From positions 1-64,000 of the forward strand of contig JAKJXP020000084.1 in NCBI GenBank assembly GCA_022225965.2: a stretch of DNA of 64,000 nt, read 5' to 3'. The notes beneath the pieces are model-generated. The model saw only the letters and a program-made list of their open reading frames with translations. It ran no database searches and had not been told where the DNA came from. Position numbers and translations under genes: made by a program. This DNA comes from Diatrype stigma (taxonomy: Eukaryota; Ascomycota; Sordariomycetes; Xylariales; Diatrypaceae). Positions 46,034 through 57,546 of the stretch are shown here, one piece after another. Every line of letters begins with the position of its first letter. The first letter of the stretch is position 1.

Positions 46034-48388
46034 ATGCACTCGTTACGTGGCGGGAGGTTTGCCGTGATTTCTTCTACTAGAGCATTGTCATCGTCACAGT
46101 CATCTCCTGTCCTTCGCTCTGGTGTTTTATTCTCCTCGTTAGCGGACCCCTTTTTGAGCACCTCCTCCGTTGCATCCAGCCATCGCCGTCCCTTCTCCAC
46201 TGGTAGCCGGGCCCCAACAAAAGTTGCCGTCTCCCCGAGGGCCTCCTTTTTATATCCATCTTCGTGTTGCACAAAAACCTATAGACCACGCAGATACGCC
46301 AGAATGGCTTCCTCCTTGACGCTGCCGAAGCTTCCCATTTTCAATGCCATCGCCGGGCATGATCCCCAGTCCGTCGCCGTCGTCCACTGCCTCTCGGGGC
46401 GGACGTTCAGGTACGGCGAGATCCTCCCGGACGTATGCCGAGCGCGGGATCGGATCTACTCTGCCGCTGGCAAGTCGGACATCCGGGGAGAGCGGGTGGC
46501 TTTCCTGGTAGAGAACAGCTACGATTACGTGGGTATGTATTACTTGCTGTTCTTGTAGCCATATCGCATCTTCGGAGCACATATGCGTAGATATATAGTG
46601 ACCAATGGATATACTGACATGAAAACAAAAGTCACGTTCCTCGCCATCTTAGCAGCGCGAGCCGTCGCCCTGCCCCTCTCACCACCCTTCCCCGCGCCAG
46701 AACTGCAGTACATCCTCTCGCAATCGAGCGCCTCGCTGCTCCTGCACTCGCCACGGTACGCGGAGAAGGTATCGGAGGTGCTGTCGACGCCGTTCCCGGA
46801 GCCGTCGCCGAACCCGGCGCCGGAGCTGCAGCCGCCGCCGACGGTGTCCGAGCTGCCGAAGCACATGGGGTCCGGCGACGGCCCAATCCCCTCCTTCGAG
46901 GCCGTCTCGCTCCTGGAGCAGGAAGACGGCGACGAGGGCGCCGGCATGATGCTGTACACGTCGGGCACGACGAACCGGCCCAAGGGGGTCCTGCTGCCGG
47001 CGAGCGCCATCGCGGCGCAGTGCCGCTCGCTCGTCGAGGCGTGGGCGTACGGCCCGGCCGACCGGCTGCTGCACGTGCTGCCGCTTCACCACATCCACGG
47101 CACCGTCAACGCGCTGCTGACGCCCCTGTCGGCCGGCAGCAGCGTCGAGTTCCTGTTCCCCTTCAGCGCCGACACCGTCTGGCGCCGGCTCGCGCTGCCG
47201 TTCCTCGACAACAGCAATGGCGTGTCGAATGGCGGCACCAACGGAGACGATACCACCACGGCCGAGCTCGACAGCCGCGCCCAAGGCCTCCTCCACCACC
47301 ACGCATCCGAGGACAGCAGCAGCAAGCTCACGGCGCACATGTCGCGCGCGCCCATAACCTTTTTCACCGTAGTGCCCACGGTCTACACGCGCCTGCTCTC
47401 GACCTACCCGCAGCTCCCCACCGCCGTCGCGGCCGCGGCGCGGACGGCCATCGGCCCGCAGCACATGCGCGTGGCGATCTCGGGGTCGGCGGCGCTGCCG
47501 ACGCCCCTCAAGCGGGCGTGGCAGGACCTGTCGCGCGGCACGGTGCTGCTGGAGCGCTACGGCATGACCGAGGTCGGCATGGCGCTGTCGTGCGGCCTCG
47601 ACCCGGCCGACCGCATCGACGGGTCCGTCGGCTGGCCGCTGCCCGGCGTCGAGGCGCGGCTCGTGGACACCGATACGGGCGAGGTGATCCCGGAGCCTTC
47701 TGCTGACGAGGAGGAGGCTAGAGACGAGAATGGTGGGGAAGAGATGGAGAATGGAGAAGTGACAACGACGGCGGGCGGTGCAAAGAAGCAGCAAAAGCGC
47801 GAGCGCTCGGGCGAGATCCAGCTCCGCGGGCCCAACGTGTTCCGCGAGTACTGGAACAACGCGTCAGCGACGGCGAAGGAGTTCGTAGCGGCCGCGCCCT
47901 CGGACCCGAACCCAGGGCGGTGGTTCCGAACGGGCGACGTGGCGGTGCGGCGGGCGATCCCGCGGGCGCAGCGCGGGGCGGGCGTGGGGGCGGGGCGGAG
48001 CGGCGACTGGGCGCGGGGCCCCATGTGGTTCATCCTGGGGCGGCAGAGCGCGGACATCATCAAGAGCGGGGGCGAGAAGGTGTCGGCGCTGGAGGTGGAG
48101 CGCGAGCTGCTGTCGCTGCCCGAGGTGGCCGAGGCGGCGGTGCTGGCGGTGCCGTCGGGCCGGTGGGGCCAGAAGGTCGGCGCCGTCGTCGTGATGGCGC
48201 CCGGGTCGCCGGGGATCTGGAAGCCGATGGATATGCGGCGCGCCCTGAGGGGAAGGCTGGCCAGCTACAAGATCCCGCAGGTGCTGAGGGTCGTGGAGAG
48301 CATCGAGCGCAATGCCATGGGGAAGATCAATAAGAAGGTCCTGGTCAAGAAGGTGTTTTTGGAGGACTTTAGTGGGGATGAGATGTAA
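46034..48388 (+). CDS. ACSF3-like malonyl-CoA/acyl-CoA synthetase (AMP-binding family)
   Basis: Exons 46034-46532 and 46632-48388 (99-nt GT-AG intron) encode 751 residues. The first 90 residues are Ser/Arg-rich with a single acid and contain RRPFSTGSRA, which looks like a mitochondrial presequence; an internal start at 46304 (MASSLTLPKLP) would give 661 residues. ANL motifs in order: YTSGTTNRPKG (about 273-283, with Asn in place of the usual Gly), ERYGMTEVGMALS (about 474), WFRTGDV (about 597), SADIIKSGGEKVSALEVE (about 637-654) and NAMGKINKK with the catalytic Lys (about 727). The ERYGMTE-GMALS and ADIIK-GG-KVSALEVE combination is that of ACSF3-type malonyl-CoA/methylmalonyl-CoA synthetases, which supply malonyl-CoA for mitochondrial fatty-acid synthesis. 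A Glu-rich insert at about 520-560 is unusual. Confidence 0.88.
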
Positions 48389-49454
48389 GGTGGTTAGATG
48401 TGGGAGGGTGCTGATAAATAAGAAAGAAAATTAGGGGGAAGGGGAGCATGATGATGTCTTTCTGGAACGCCATGTACGATTTTCACACGAGTTGGGACAG
48501 GTGCATTGTATGCATAGGCGGGTCGGCAGGGGATGGTCGTTTTTGGAGTTGGTTTATAGATTTATACTCAAGCACATACCTAACTAGATGGCTGAATGCG
48601 TAGCCAGGAGGCTGAGCTTGGGAAGGCATAGAGAAAGAAAGGAAACCAAGGCGGGCAGGCGGCAAAGGCCACATTATGTTACTGGGCATAGAACGCAACA
48701 TAATATTACCCGAATCCCATCTCTATTAATCCCCCGATTTTCAAAAGGAAGTCATTACCATTCGTCTTACTACCAGTCCTCAACAGCAGCCTTTCTCACC
48801 ACTTTGGGCAGGTAATCACGATTCGTCACATCGGGTTAGGGAATTACGTAGATATATGTTCCAGATGTTCGCAATTAACTATGAACGGCTAAAACTTCCG
48901 CGATGACCTTTCGCGGTAATCCGCGGAGTCGGGTATTTGGGCTTCTGATGAGACGAAGGAAATCCAGTTTGCCAGGCCATACCAATAAACGTCAAGGGCC
49001 GGGAAGAATTCCTGATACAAGCTAAACTCCTAACGGGGTCTTCTGCGGTCCTAACACAAATACTGTCGCGTTTACCACTATGATTCATCATCCCTTGACC
49101 ACAACGACCAACTTCGTTGGTACCAGTGTACCAGTTGCAATAAAAATTAGGGTACCCGGCCTGTGATATGGATGCCTCGGGAAGGACATTTCAAGGATCC
49201 TCCCCGGCACTTCTGATCGGCAAGGCAAGACAATTTCGGTGTTGGTTGGTAAACGTAAATGACAATTGCAGAGTGGGATGCTAGAGGCCACATTCACCAC
49301 CAATTCCGCAATGCGCTCGAGACTGAAGGTTGCTTGCGAAACGGGTCGAATGTGGGGGAGTCGAGCTGCCGTGTCCAATATGTAGAGTGCGGTCTACATA
49401 GCCGACCTTTATCGAAATTCGTCGGCGTTTTTAATGGATTCGGGTTGCGCTGCA
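48389..49454. other. intergenic region
   Basis: About 1.07 kb between convergent genes; no gene recognised on either strand. Confidence 0.5.
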
Positions 49455-50362
49455 TTAAACGGTGTACTTGGCCTTGGCCCGAGTACTACCGCTATGCGCG
49501 GCATCGGTGTGACCAGAGAACTCCACGAGCTCGTTGGCAGGCAAGGCGAGAACCTGTTTGAAGCGATTGCCGATGCCGAGTAGGATTTCCTTGCCCTTCT
49601 CCAGAGAACGGCCTTTGCCACCGGCAACATCACCATCCCCACGTCCCGCAATAGGACGGCCGATAGTGCGAGTCCAAACACCAATACGGTAGAAGGCCTT
49701 GCGGACGTTGACAACGACTCCCATGACTTCGCCATCATCCTCATCCTCAAGGGTTTCGCCGATGGCAGCCAGCATGGTATGCAGCCAGAGATCATTAATA
49801 TCAATGCTGCGCTTGTCCTTGAAGCTGTACGACCACTTGCCACCGTGCTTGTTCTGCGGGTCCTCCCACTCTGGTCGTACGCCTTCCTTGAAGAGGTGGT
49901 AATCAGACTTCATGGCGAGGTCGGAAACCGGGGCGATGTTGTTCTGTAGAGTAGGTTGGTTAGCTTCTGTCTTTCCGTCCACCCAGAGCGGGACCCAATG
50001 GGGGGGAGGGGAACGAAGAGGGTAGTGCGTACGTAGATGCCCCAGAACTCTTCGACTGAGTTGAAGGTGATGACCTCCTTGAGCAGATCATTCCAGTTGT
50101 CACCCTGTGTGGATATTTCGATTAGCCAGTGCATAATAGAAAATCAGAGGCGCAACTGCGGGACCAGGCTAACCTTGCCGCTGGATGGCTTGGTGAACCA
50201 TAAAGTCCACTTGTTCTGGAGAGGATGCTTGACATTGAAGTTGTCCTTGTCGTGGAAGACAGTGATGAACTTGTCATTGGGATCCGACTCGGCTGGGGCA
50301 TCCAAGCCCTTCTCCCCGTCCGGAGAGATGGGGATAGTTGTGAGGTCGACCTGCTCAGACAT
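49455..50362 (-). CDS. translation initiation factor eIF4E, three exons
   Basis: Exons 50362-50174, 50104-50033 and 49943-49455 (69- and 89-nt introns, both phase 0) give 249 residues. The start is the ATG in ...ACAATGTCTGAG; a preceding in-frame TTG is not a start. The core eIF4E fold is evident: HPLQNKWTLWFTKP (46-59), NWNDLLKEVITFNSVEEFWGIY (66-87), DYHLFKEGVRPEWEDPQN (101-118), GGKWSY and RIGVWTRTI. The cap-stacking tryptophans correspond to those in WTLWF and RPEWED, and the eIF4G-binding face to VEEFWGIY. Length and the Asp-rich, unconserved N-terminus are usual for fungi. It binds the mRNA 5' cap in the cytoplasm as part of eIF4F. Confidence 0.95.
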
Positions 50363-51833
50363 TGTGGACAAGGTGCGAAGTGGCGCGGGAGTGAAGGGTA
50401 ATAGTCCAAGGTGCGAAGATCGGTAGTCGAATCGAAGCGAGGAAGGACGCCTGTCTGCTAGGTGAGTTGCTGGATAGGTTGACGATAGGTATGAGTAGGA
50501 GTTTGGTGATGGGCGAAGTAGCGAGGCTGGCCGCGAATGGGAAGGGAGTAGGAAGGCGCAAGACTATGTCTGATGGAAGATCTGGTGTGCAGGTTGATGG
50601 TTAGCGCATTGAAGGTTTCATCTTAAGGCTGGGATGGCGCATCCGTCGTGTTGTACCTACATAGCCTATGTTGATACCTCAGGAAACAGGGCGTAAAAGG
50701 ATATGTAGGTCACAGAAGTGCACTGGCAGACTGGGAAAGCACGAATCACGAATGCGATTCAATGCGCAGAGCGGACGCAGGATTGGTTGTTCTTACAGGT
50801 TGATAAGGTGGTAGTACCTGATCGTAGGTAGCTACCCAAGGTTTGGATTTTCGTGGGGCAACAGCGACAGAACGACTACAGTATTGTACAATACACACAC
50901 AATCAGGCAGGTAGACACTGTGGAGTGCTGTCGTCGTCAGGCGGGGGAAGTCCGTCTTTCTGGGCGTAGGAATGGACTGGTGGGATAGAATATAACAATA
51001 CGTCCTAAACCAGGGTTCTCTCTGAGAATCTTGAAGGTTTCGAGTTGCAAATGACCTTGCGCCAGGCAGAGTCAGTTGTGTTGGTCGTGAAGTTGAAGTT
51101 GAAGTCGTCGGTTGCGTAAACGTGGGGAAGGTTATTCTTAGGGGTTGTGGTTTTTTCAGAATTTTGTGAGGTCAGCGAGGGACGGGAGCCACCTGGGCAC
51201 CTGGGAAGTTCAGCCCGCAAGTGCAAGTGGGACCGAATTGTCTGATTGATTGTCTGATTGTCCACCCCCTTCCATCTCTTATCGTAACGATCGTTATCAC
51301 AACTGCACCACCACCTGCACCTGCACCTGCCCTCCCTTCATTCCAGTTTGAATGGCAATCCAGGGGGCAGTTACGTACTTACGTAACCAGCACTTGCATT
51401 GGGGACTTAAATAATTCAAGGTCAACCTATCCGCACTTCCTTTCCATAATGTTCAGCTACCCACGGAATTGGTTACAAAGTAATCCGCCTCAAAGTTTCA
51501 CGATAGTGAACATAGCAACCCCAGATCTGTTTCAAAGCATGACAATGATGACATTACCAGTACCCACTCTGTTTTATACCAGCCCGTCTGCCCGTTCGTT
51601 GACACACCAGGTGTTGGTATATCAGTATATCTACAAAAGATAAAGTGATTGATCGCCCCTAACCAAGCAGGCAAAACCATGTACAAAGCTTGAATAGCAC
51701 GGACCCTTTAATTTCAAGGTCGGGTATGTCGCAGGTACTTAAGTCTTTACCGCGTACCTGCTTCGATGTTTACAGTCCATCCCCTTCCTAAGTAAGGAAC
51801 CGCAAGTAGGAAAAACCGGTGACTTTCCGAGTT
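50363..51833. other. divergent intergenic region
   Basis: About 1.47 kb containing the promoters of eIF4E and the F-box-like gene. Short frames here have no recognisable domains. Confidence 0.5.
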
Positions 51834-53134
51834 ATGTCATCTGCAAGAAATCCATTATGGCGTGCCCGGGTGTGGGAAGACGATTGGTTCTCGAATAGGG
51901 TTGAGCCCCAGGACCAACCCCATAGGATGGCTGAGGAGGAATACTGCGGCCGGCGGCTGATGGACTGGAACGAACGCGTTTCGGAGTACTGGGTTCAACG
52001 GCCGGAAGCGCAAGCAGCTTTGGCCAGAGATGCAGAGGTGCTAAGGGGCGCAGAAGAGAACGGCTGCAGCGTAGAGGAGCACCTCGGCGAGGGGAAGACG
52101 GTAGAACGCGACATGATGATCTACCGTCGTTGCATAGAAGCGCAACGGATCGCGCGCATGGGCCGCGAATTCTATGGCTTCCTGCACCTTCCACCCGAAG
52201 TCCGGATGCTGATATACGAGCACCTCTTGGGTGTCGGTGACGTCTTCGTTCCCAACAGTGAAGAAGCCAGGCTGAAGCTCAATGTCATGAATCGCCATGC
52301 CGTGGTGCCTCTCAAGAGTTCACAGCTCTACAAGGCCTGTGGCGAGCGATACTACCGATACCGGCATTACAACAACTCCATCGTATGCTTACTATGCCCC
52401 GAGAATCGTAGATCGTCCATGACTCGTGCTAAAACATACTGAACTAGGTCACGAAGGAGGCGCAGGGTAGATACACGCCCGGCCTCATCCAGGCCGTCTG
52501 CAAGAGGATCCAGCACGAAGCGAGCCAGGTCTTCTGGGCCCGGAATCGGTTCATATTTTCGTATGGACGACCCAAGTTCCCTCTGGGCTTCAGTGGCGAA
52601 CTGGGGCTCGGCTGGATGGCCGACTACATGAAACTCGCGCGGGACCTTAGCTATACGTTCGACTCGCGCGAGGGCTCGCGCCGACCGGGCTCCGACTACA
52701 GCGGACCGGTCCTCGACCTCCGCGAGGTGCGGAAGAACATAAACTTCCTGGGGCACGGGCCAGCAGTGGAGAGGGAAAGAGGTGAAGGCATCCACCTCGA
52801 CCTGGACATGTGGGTGCGGCCGCAGTGGGAGGAGATTGCTCTCCGCCTGAGGGCGAAGACGAGGCTCCGGCGCCTCCAGCTCGACTTCGAGGAGTGCTAC
52901 TGCCCGGTCGGCTGCTGCCGCAACGTCGAGTACGCGTGTTCGTACCTCCGGGGCGACTGGGAGCTCGCGATGCCCGAGCTGGTCGAGATCGTCGGCTGGC
53001 TCGATGAAAGGGAAAAGAAGCAGATCCGTCAGTGGCTGATTCCGTTGGACAACCGGGAAAACGTGGAGATCAGGTTCGTCGGCCAGAGCATCGAAACGTG
53101 GAACATGTTCAACGACCCAGATGACAGCCCCTAG
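51834..53134 (+). CDS. F-box-like protein of unknown target, two exons
   Basis: Exons 51834-52382 and 52448-53134 (65-nt GT-AG intron, phase 0) encode 411 residues. Residues 116-132 (FLHLPPEVRMLIYEHLL) are the short fungal F-box-like motif (LP-E-R--IY--LL). After a linker comes YTPGLIQAVCKRIQHEASQVFWARNRFIF, the usual second block of this class (L---C--I--E-----Y--N-F-F). The C-terminal half has a Cys cluster (CYCPVGCCRNVEYAC) of uncertain meaning. Proteins like this are very numerous in Sordariomycetes and may act as substrate adaptors for SCF ubiquitin ligases, but most are uncharacterised. The first 60 residues are charged and unconserved. Confidence 0.78.
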
Positions 53135-53944
53135 GTGAAGGCCGTGCCGCGTCCAGTTGGAATTGGAGTAGGTTTGCTTTTGCAACACTTTTAATTGTCA
53201 GCTAAACTAGTCTACGTGAAGCTATACCAGAGAGCTCATAGATTCAGGAAGTAGGCCGGGCGCCTAGTCTATAGCGATGTAACTTGCCCCTGATTCCTAA
53301 AGAGAATGGGATGACTACATGTATGCATGTCGCGCGTTAGAAGCGCGGGATCTTGTACATGGATTCGGGGGTTAATAAATAGACTATACACCACCATGTA
53401 CAATATAATGTTATTGAGAAAGCACCTATCAAGCAAGGCGTTCGGTTTGCGGGGATCTATCAATCAAGTGAAAATATACGCTTTCAAAACAGAGTAACCT
53501 ACAGGAACATTCAACATACTTGATACTACGTATGTCCAAAAGACTTTTAAAATCATAACACACAGTATCAAGTATGGACGCAGACAGGCTCCATTGAGCC
53601 CATTTATTAATCTAGTATATCAATAGGGGTATAATCTTTCTCAATCCAGGCCCCTCTAAAAGCGCCCAGATTCTGACCAAAAGCTGAACATGCATCTCAG
53701 GTGGAAAAGACAGCGCTCACATAGGTACCACATTCGCAACAGGGCATCTGCAGCATCGCTTACACAATTACCTCCGCAATTTGAGTCAATTCGGAGCCCT
53801 GAGCCGCCTGCATGACCAATTCCAAAAAAACAATATCCATATTAATCATCGTTCGTTACCATCATCGACACCGTGGACATCCGCCATCGATATCCTGTCC
53901 CTGGCTTCTGCCAGCCCCCGGACATAGGCGGTTGTTTTCTACTA
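53135..53944. other. intergenic region
   Basis: About 810 bp between convergent genes without coding signal. Confidence 0.5.
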
Positions 53945-56308
53945 CTATGGCTTGCTGGCAACAGGTGCCGAGCTCGTCACGATGCTGTCGTTGTTCTTCC
54001 TCTGCTCCCGGAACTTCTTGGCGAACTTGGCCAGCTTCCTCTTCCGCTTCTCCGGGTCATCCGCGAACCGTCTCCTGCCAGCTGCAACAACGCCGCTGCT
54101 GCTGACGGCCCCCGTCGTCGTGGTGGTGGTCGCTCTCGAGACGTCCGAGTAAAAGCTGCCGCCGCTCGAAGATGTGGGGCGCGAGGGGGCGACGCTGGCG
54201 GCTTTGGTGGTAGCGGCAGCCGCAATGGCGGCGGCGGCGGTGGAAGGTGTTGGCGACAGCGCCTTCTTCTTCGGCGCGGGGACTTGGAATCCGCTGTTGT
54301 TGTTGTCGTCGTCGCCGCCGCTCGGTTTGCGCTTATGCGACGTCGTTACCGTCCCCGTCGCCGCCGCCTCGGATAGAGACCGGGGTAGCTCACCGGTTGT
54401 AGGCCTAGGTCGCTTCTCTCGTGGAAGTTCGTCCATTGATTTGTTGAGAGGCAAGGCGCGGGACGGTGGAGCGGCTGGGCGTGCGGCTGGGCGTACGGTA
54501 GTAGGGATACTAGCCTCGGCAGGGACTTGCTCCTCGAGTATATCTGCTACAGTTGAGGTGTTTGTACCCCTCTGAGGTGCTCGATTTATTGAAGCAGCGC
54601 CCGGTTTCAGACTCGCCGGGGGCTCAGTTCTACCTGGCTGAGTCGCCTTTGCTGCCTGCGTCCCCTTTGACGCAGCGGCCTCCGGCGTGGTTTGGCGGGG
54701 CATCCTGAGTATCCCTCGCGCGGATAGAGCTTCCTCGGGATAGAATCTGAGGATGCGCTCGAGGGATGCCGGCGTAACGACTTGCTTAGTGAATACAGGC
54801 GGGTCCTCAATCTCGTTAAACCATTGCAGAGCATTTAAGGCCTTGACGGGGGGGTCGGATTCGTCGCATCCACGCACGTATGGTAGGTAACCTTCGGACC
54901 ACGCTCGGATGAAATCGTCGAAAAGAAAGGGCCGCAGCCGGCGCCGCCCCGTTAGTGTTTCGAGATACGCACATGCTGTCACGAAGTCGCTGATACTGCC
55001 TGTATAGCCCGGGTATTTGAGCGTGAACTCGATGAATGGCGCTTCTGGCTGTTTGACGGGCTGTGGGCTCAACGGGGGAGCCTGCACAGTAGTTACAGGC
55101 GGAGCCGATACAGGTTTAAGTTTAGGTGATGGAGGTATGAATTCGGGAGAACCATGTCGGAGTTCGGGAGACTCTAGGGGATCCGGATGGCTGGATTTGT
55201 CCTCTATATGTTGGGCGCTTGGTAATTCTGAAGTTTCATGCAACTGTGGCGGGTTGTGAGAAGATTCCGGTGAAGGGTCATCGGTGCTCGTAGCTCTAGG
55301 CACATCACGGTGAGTTGCTGGTACGATTGACGACGATGACATATCTGTTGTCGACGTCGAGGTCTGTGTGTCAGTAAACGAAGGTTTCGCAGGGCCCAGT
55401 CTCGTCATTCCCAAGCCACACGATGTCGTTGGTGGTGCCTTTGGTGGACGGTACAGCTCAGGAATTTTCTTGTAAACAGGCCGTTGCTTGTTTTGCCCCT
55501 CTCTGTCTTGCTTCCTCGAAAATAGGCCATGTTGCTGAAAAGTACATGGAATTATTTGGGCAGATGGTGGGGTCGCGAGCATTGGTTCAACAGCTTGTTG
55601 GGCCGGTATCGCATTGGGTACCACGCTGTCATCAAGTGCCAAGGGTATCTCCAATTCAAGCTCATTTTCAGGCCCGGGGCTACTCGATAGGGGCTTCTGA
55701 AAAGTAGGTCTCCTTTGCGGAGGAGACGGGCTTAATCGAGGTGGTGAAGAATCCGGAGGCAACTGCGTCAGGATCTCATCTCGTTCAAGTTCTTCCTGCT
55801 CAGCTGCACGAGGCCTGACAGCCGGGGGGTGACGATGGTCTTCTGGGCTTGCTGGCCAGGATCCATGCGATAGTCTTTCGTCATCGCTGTCCCCATCGTC
55901 TTCAGCATCCTGGTTGCCGTCATCATCTATATCATCAGTTTTGTCCTTCGGCGGAGTCTCGGGATTGGAAGATGATGGAGCTTGATTCTCATCACCATGG
56001 CCGCCATCGACTTGCCGCTCTTGAGAAGAGTGAGAAGAGCAAGGCGCCTTCGATTTCCGTGCCTTTAATTTTCGAGCATGAAATGCCTCCAAGTTTTTGA
56101 AAACAGCGGGGGGTAGATATAATTGTTGTCGATGTTTGCAGATCTCATAGGCCCATGCCTCCTTTCTGTCCAGGAGTTTCTGCTGATCCTTGGCTATCTT
56201 GACGACGGAACGTGGTATTACGTGCTCTCCAAGAAAGTCCGATTGGGATAAATCCACAGGCGAACTGGGCGCATTGGCGGGGCTGGGGTATTTGGCCATG
56301 GCTACCAA
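53945..56308 (-). CDS. large disordered protein with one conserved domain, possible shelterin TPP1-type subunit
   Basis: Single-exon frame of 787 residues. Two ordered parts stand out from Pro/Ser/Thr-rich sequence. Residues 21-80 (SDFLGEHVIPRSVVKIAKDQQKLLDRKEAW...) resemble the end of the N-terminal part of fungal TPP1/Tpz1 proteins. Residues 424-526 have the pattern PFIEFTLKYPGYTGSISDF, then RPFLFDDFIRAWSEGYLPY and LQWFNEIEDPPVFTKQVVT, a domain I associate from memory with telomere proteins of this type. The C-terminus is basic with an NLS-like stretch (RKRKLAKFAKKFREQRK, about 753-769). Acidic (120-145) and poly-Thr/Ala/Ser tracts lie between. The assignment is tentative; no OB-fold is visible at the N-terminus, so an upstream exon may be missing. 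Confidence 0.6.
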   Translation of the reverse strand: MVAMAKYPSPANAPSSPVDLSQSDFLGEHVIPRSVVKIAKDQQKLLDRKEAWAYEICKHRQQLYLPPAVFKNLEAFHARKLKARKSKAPCSSHSSQERQVDGGHGDENQAPSSSNPETPPKDKTDDIDDDGNQDAEDDGDSDDERLSHGSWPASPEDHRHPPAVRPRAAEQEELERDEILTQLPPDSSPPRLSPSPPQRRPTFQKPLSSSPGPENELELEIPLALDDSVVPNAIPAQQAVEPMLATPPSAQIIPCTFQQHGLFSRKQDREGQNKQRPVYKKIPELYRPPKAPPTTSCGLGMTRLGPAKPSFTDTQTSTSTTDMSSSSIVPATHRDVPRATSTDDPSPESSHNPPQLHETSELPSAQHIEDKSSHPDPLESPELRHGSPEFIPPSPKLKPVSAPPVTTVQAPPLSPQPVKQPEAPFIEFTLKYPGYTGSISDFVTACAYLETLTGRRRLRPFLFDDFIRAWSEGYLPYVRGCDESDPPVKALNALQWFNEIEDPPVFTKQVVTPASLERILRFYPEEALSARGILRMPRQTTPEAAASKGTQAAKATQPGRTEPPASLKPGAASINRAPQRGTNTSTVADILEEQVPAEASIPTTVRPAARPAAPPSRALPLNKSMDELPREKRPRPTTGELPRSLSEAAATGTVTTSHKRKPSGGDDDNNNSGFQVPAPKKKALSPTPSTAAAAIAAAATTKAASVAPSRPTSSSGGSFYSDVSRATTTTTTGAVSSSGVVAAGRRRFADDPEKRKRKLAKFAKKFREQRKNNDSIVTSSAPVASKP

Positions 56309-57546
56309 CTTTTATAGGTACCCAGGTAGCGATTAGTGTCGTTGCTTTAACTGTCATGCATCAGACGGTCAGATGGTGAAATCAATTGGATTGCCATTAT
56401 CAAAGACGATCCGATCCGATCTGGCCATCCGCTTATGATGGCAACCAAGCACGTATATAGTAGGTATAGTCTTGCATCTGATGATGAGGTGGTCGAGTAT
56501 AAGAAGGGTCTGTAATCGGCTAAGCCTTGAAAAATAGGGCCAGATGGGATGACACGTCGGGCCTAGACTAGAATTTCTAAGGAGCTCTTTCGTAGAACAG
56601 CCGTATATTCGATGTAAGAGAACTGATAGAAGGAATCCAGGTTCCTCGTTCCTTCTAAGCGACGTGACGCGACCAAGACGCGTCTAGCACCTGCGTGGGG
56701 TTGAGTGCTTGCCTAAGCTAGGGAATCCCTGATACGCTGTCACGTGGTCCCTCAATATAAAATTTTAGCGTCTGAAGCTCAATCTGCCCCGCGATGTTCT
56801 CCTTAGCGTCAACTGCCCTGCTGTGCTGCTGCCCTACCAAAGGCTACTTGCCTAGCCATTCACATCGCCCACTGTCCAGCGCTGTTCCAGTGTTCCCGGT
56901 CAGGTCATTGCTGCCCACTCAGCTGCCACGGACAGTCGCTTATCAGCCAGTCCCTCCAAAGGCAGTTATGTACCTAGGCCATGTAAGGACGAAGGAGATA
57001 CGTCACTCGTCACCCGTCACTCCGAGATCGTACTCCCGGTCCCATCCTTCTTACTTACCTCTTGCCTTCCTTTATATTCTTATACTCTTAGAAAACATAG
57101 CGCCAGTATTTGCGCTCCTCAGGACGAATCCTGTCCTCCTGCCTTCGTGGTCATATTCATTCACAACATGAACCCCTAAATATATCCAAACATTGCGTTC
57201 CAAGGTATTTGTGCTACCGTGTTGAAACCACTGCTAAATCACCTCATCCATCACAAGGCCACCGGCGTGATTCAAAACCGGTTTTGGACCGTCGCACTAA
57301 GCTAGTTGTTGATAACTGGAATATCAACTTGAAATACCAACTCGTGCTGGCTGAGGCATCAGTATCAGGTCTCTCAGTATCACACGCATAAGGCATATAT
57401 CCGACGTTCCTGCAGTTTTCGCCGCCCTGTTGTACTACCGTACCACCATGATCTTAAAACAATCCGCAGTGTCTTCCTAGTCAAGACCTAGACGTAGATT
57501 CCTGTTCTCTTCGACGCTCCCACGATTCCCCTATGATTTTGCCGAT
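56309..57546. other. divergent intergenic region
   Basis: About 1.24 kb with the promoters of the 787-residue protein and Fab1. The last few hundred bases are C/T-rich and probably 5' UTR of the kinase gene. No gene is supported. Confidence 0.5.
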
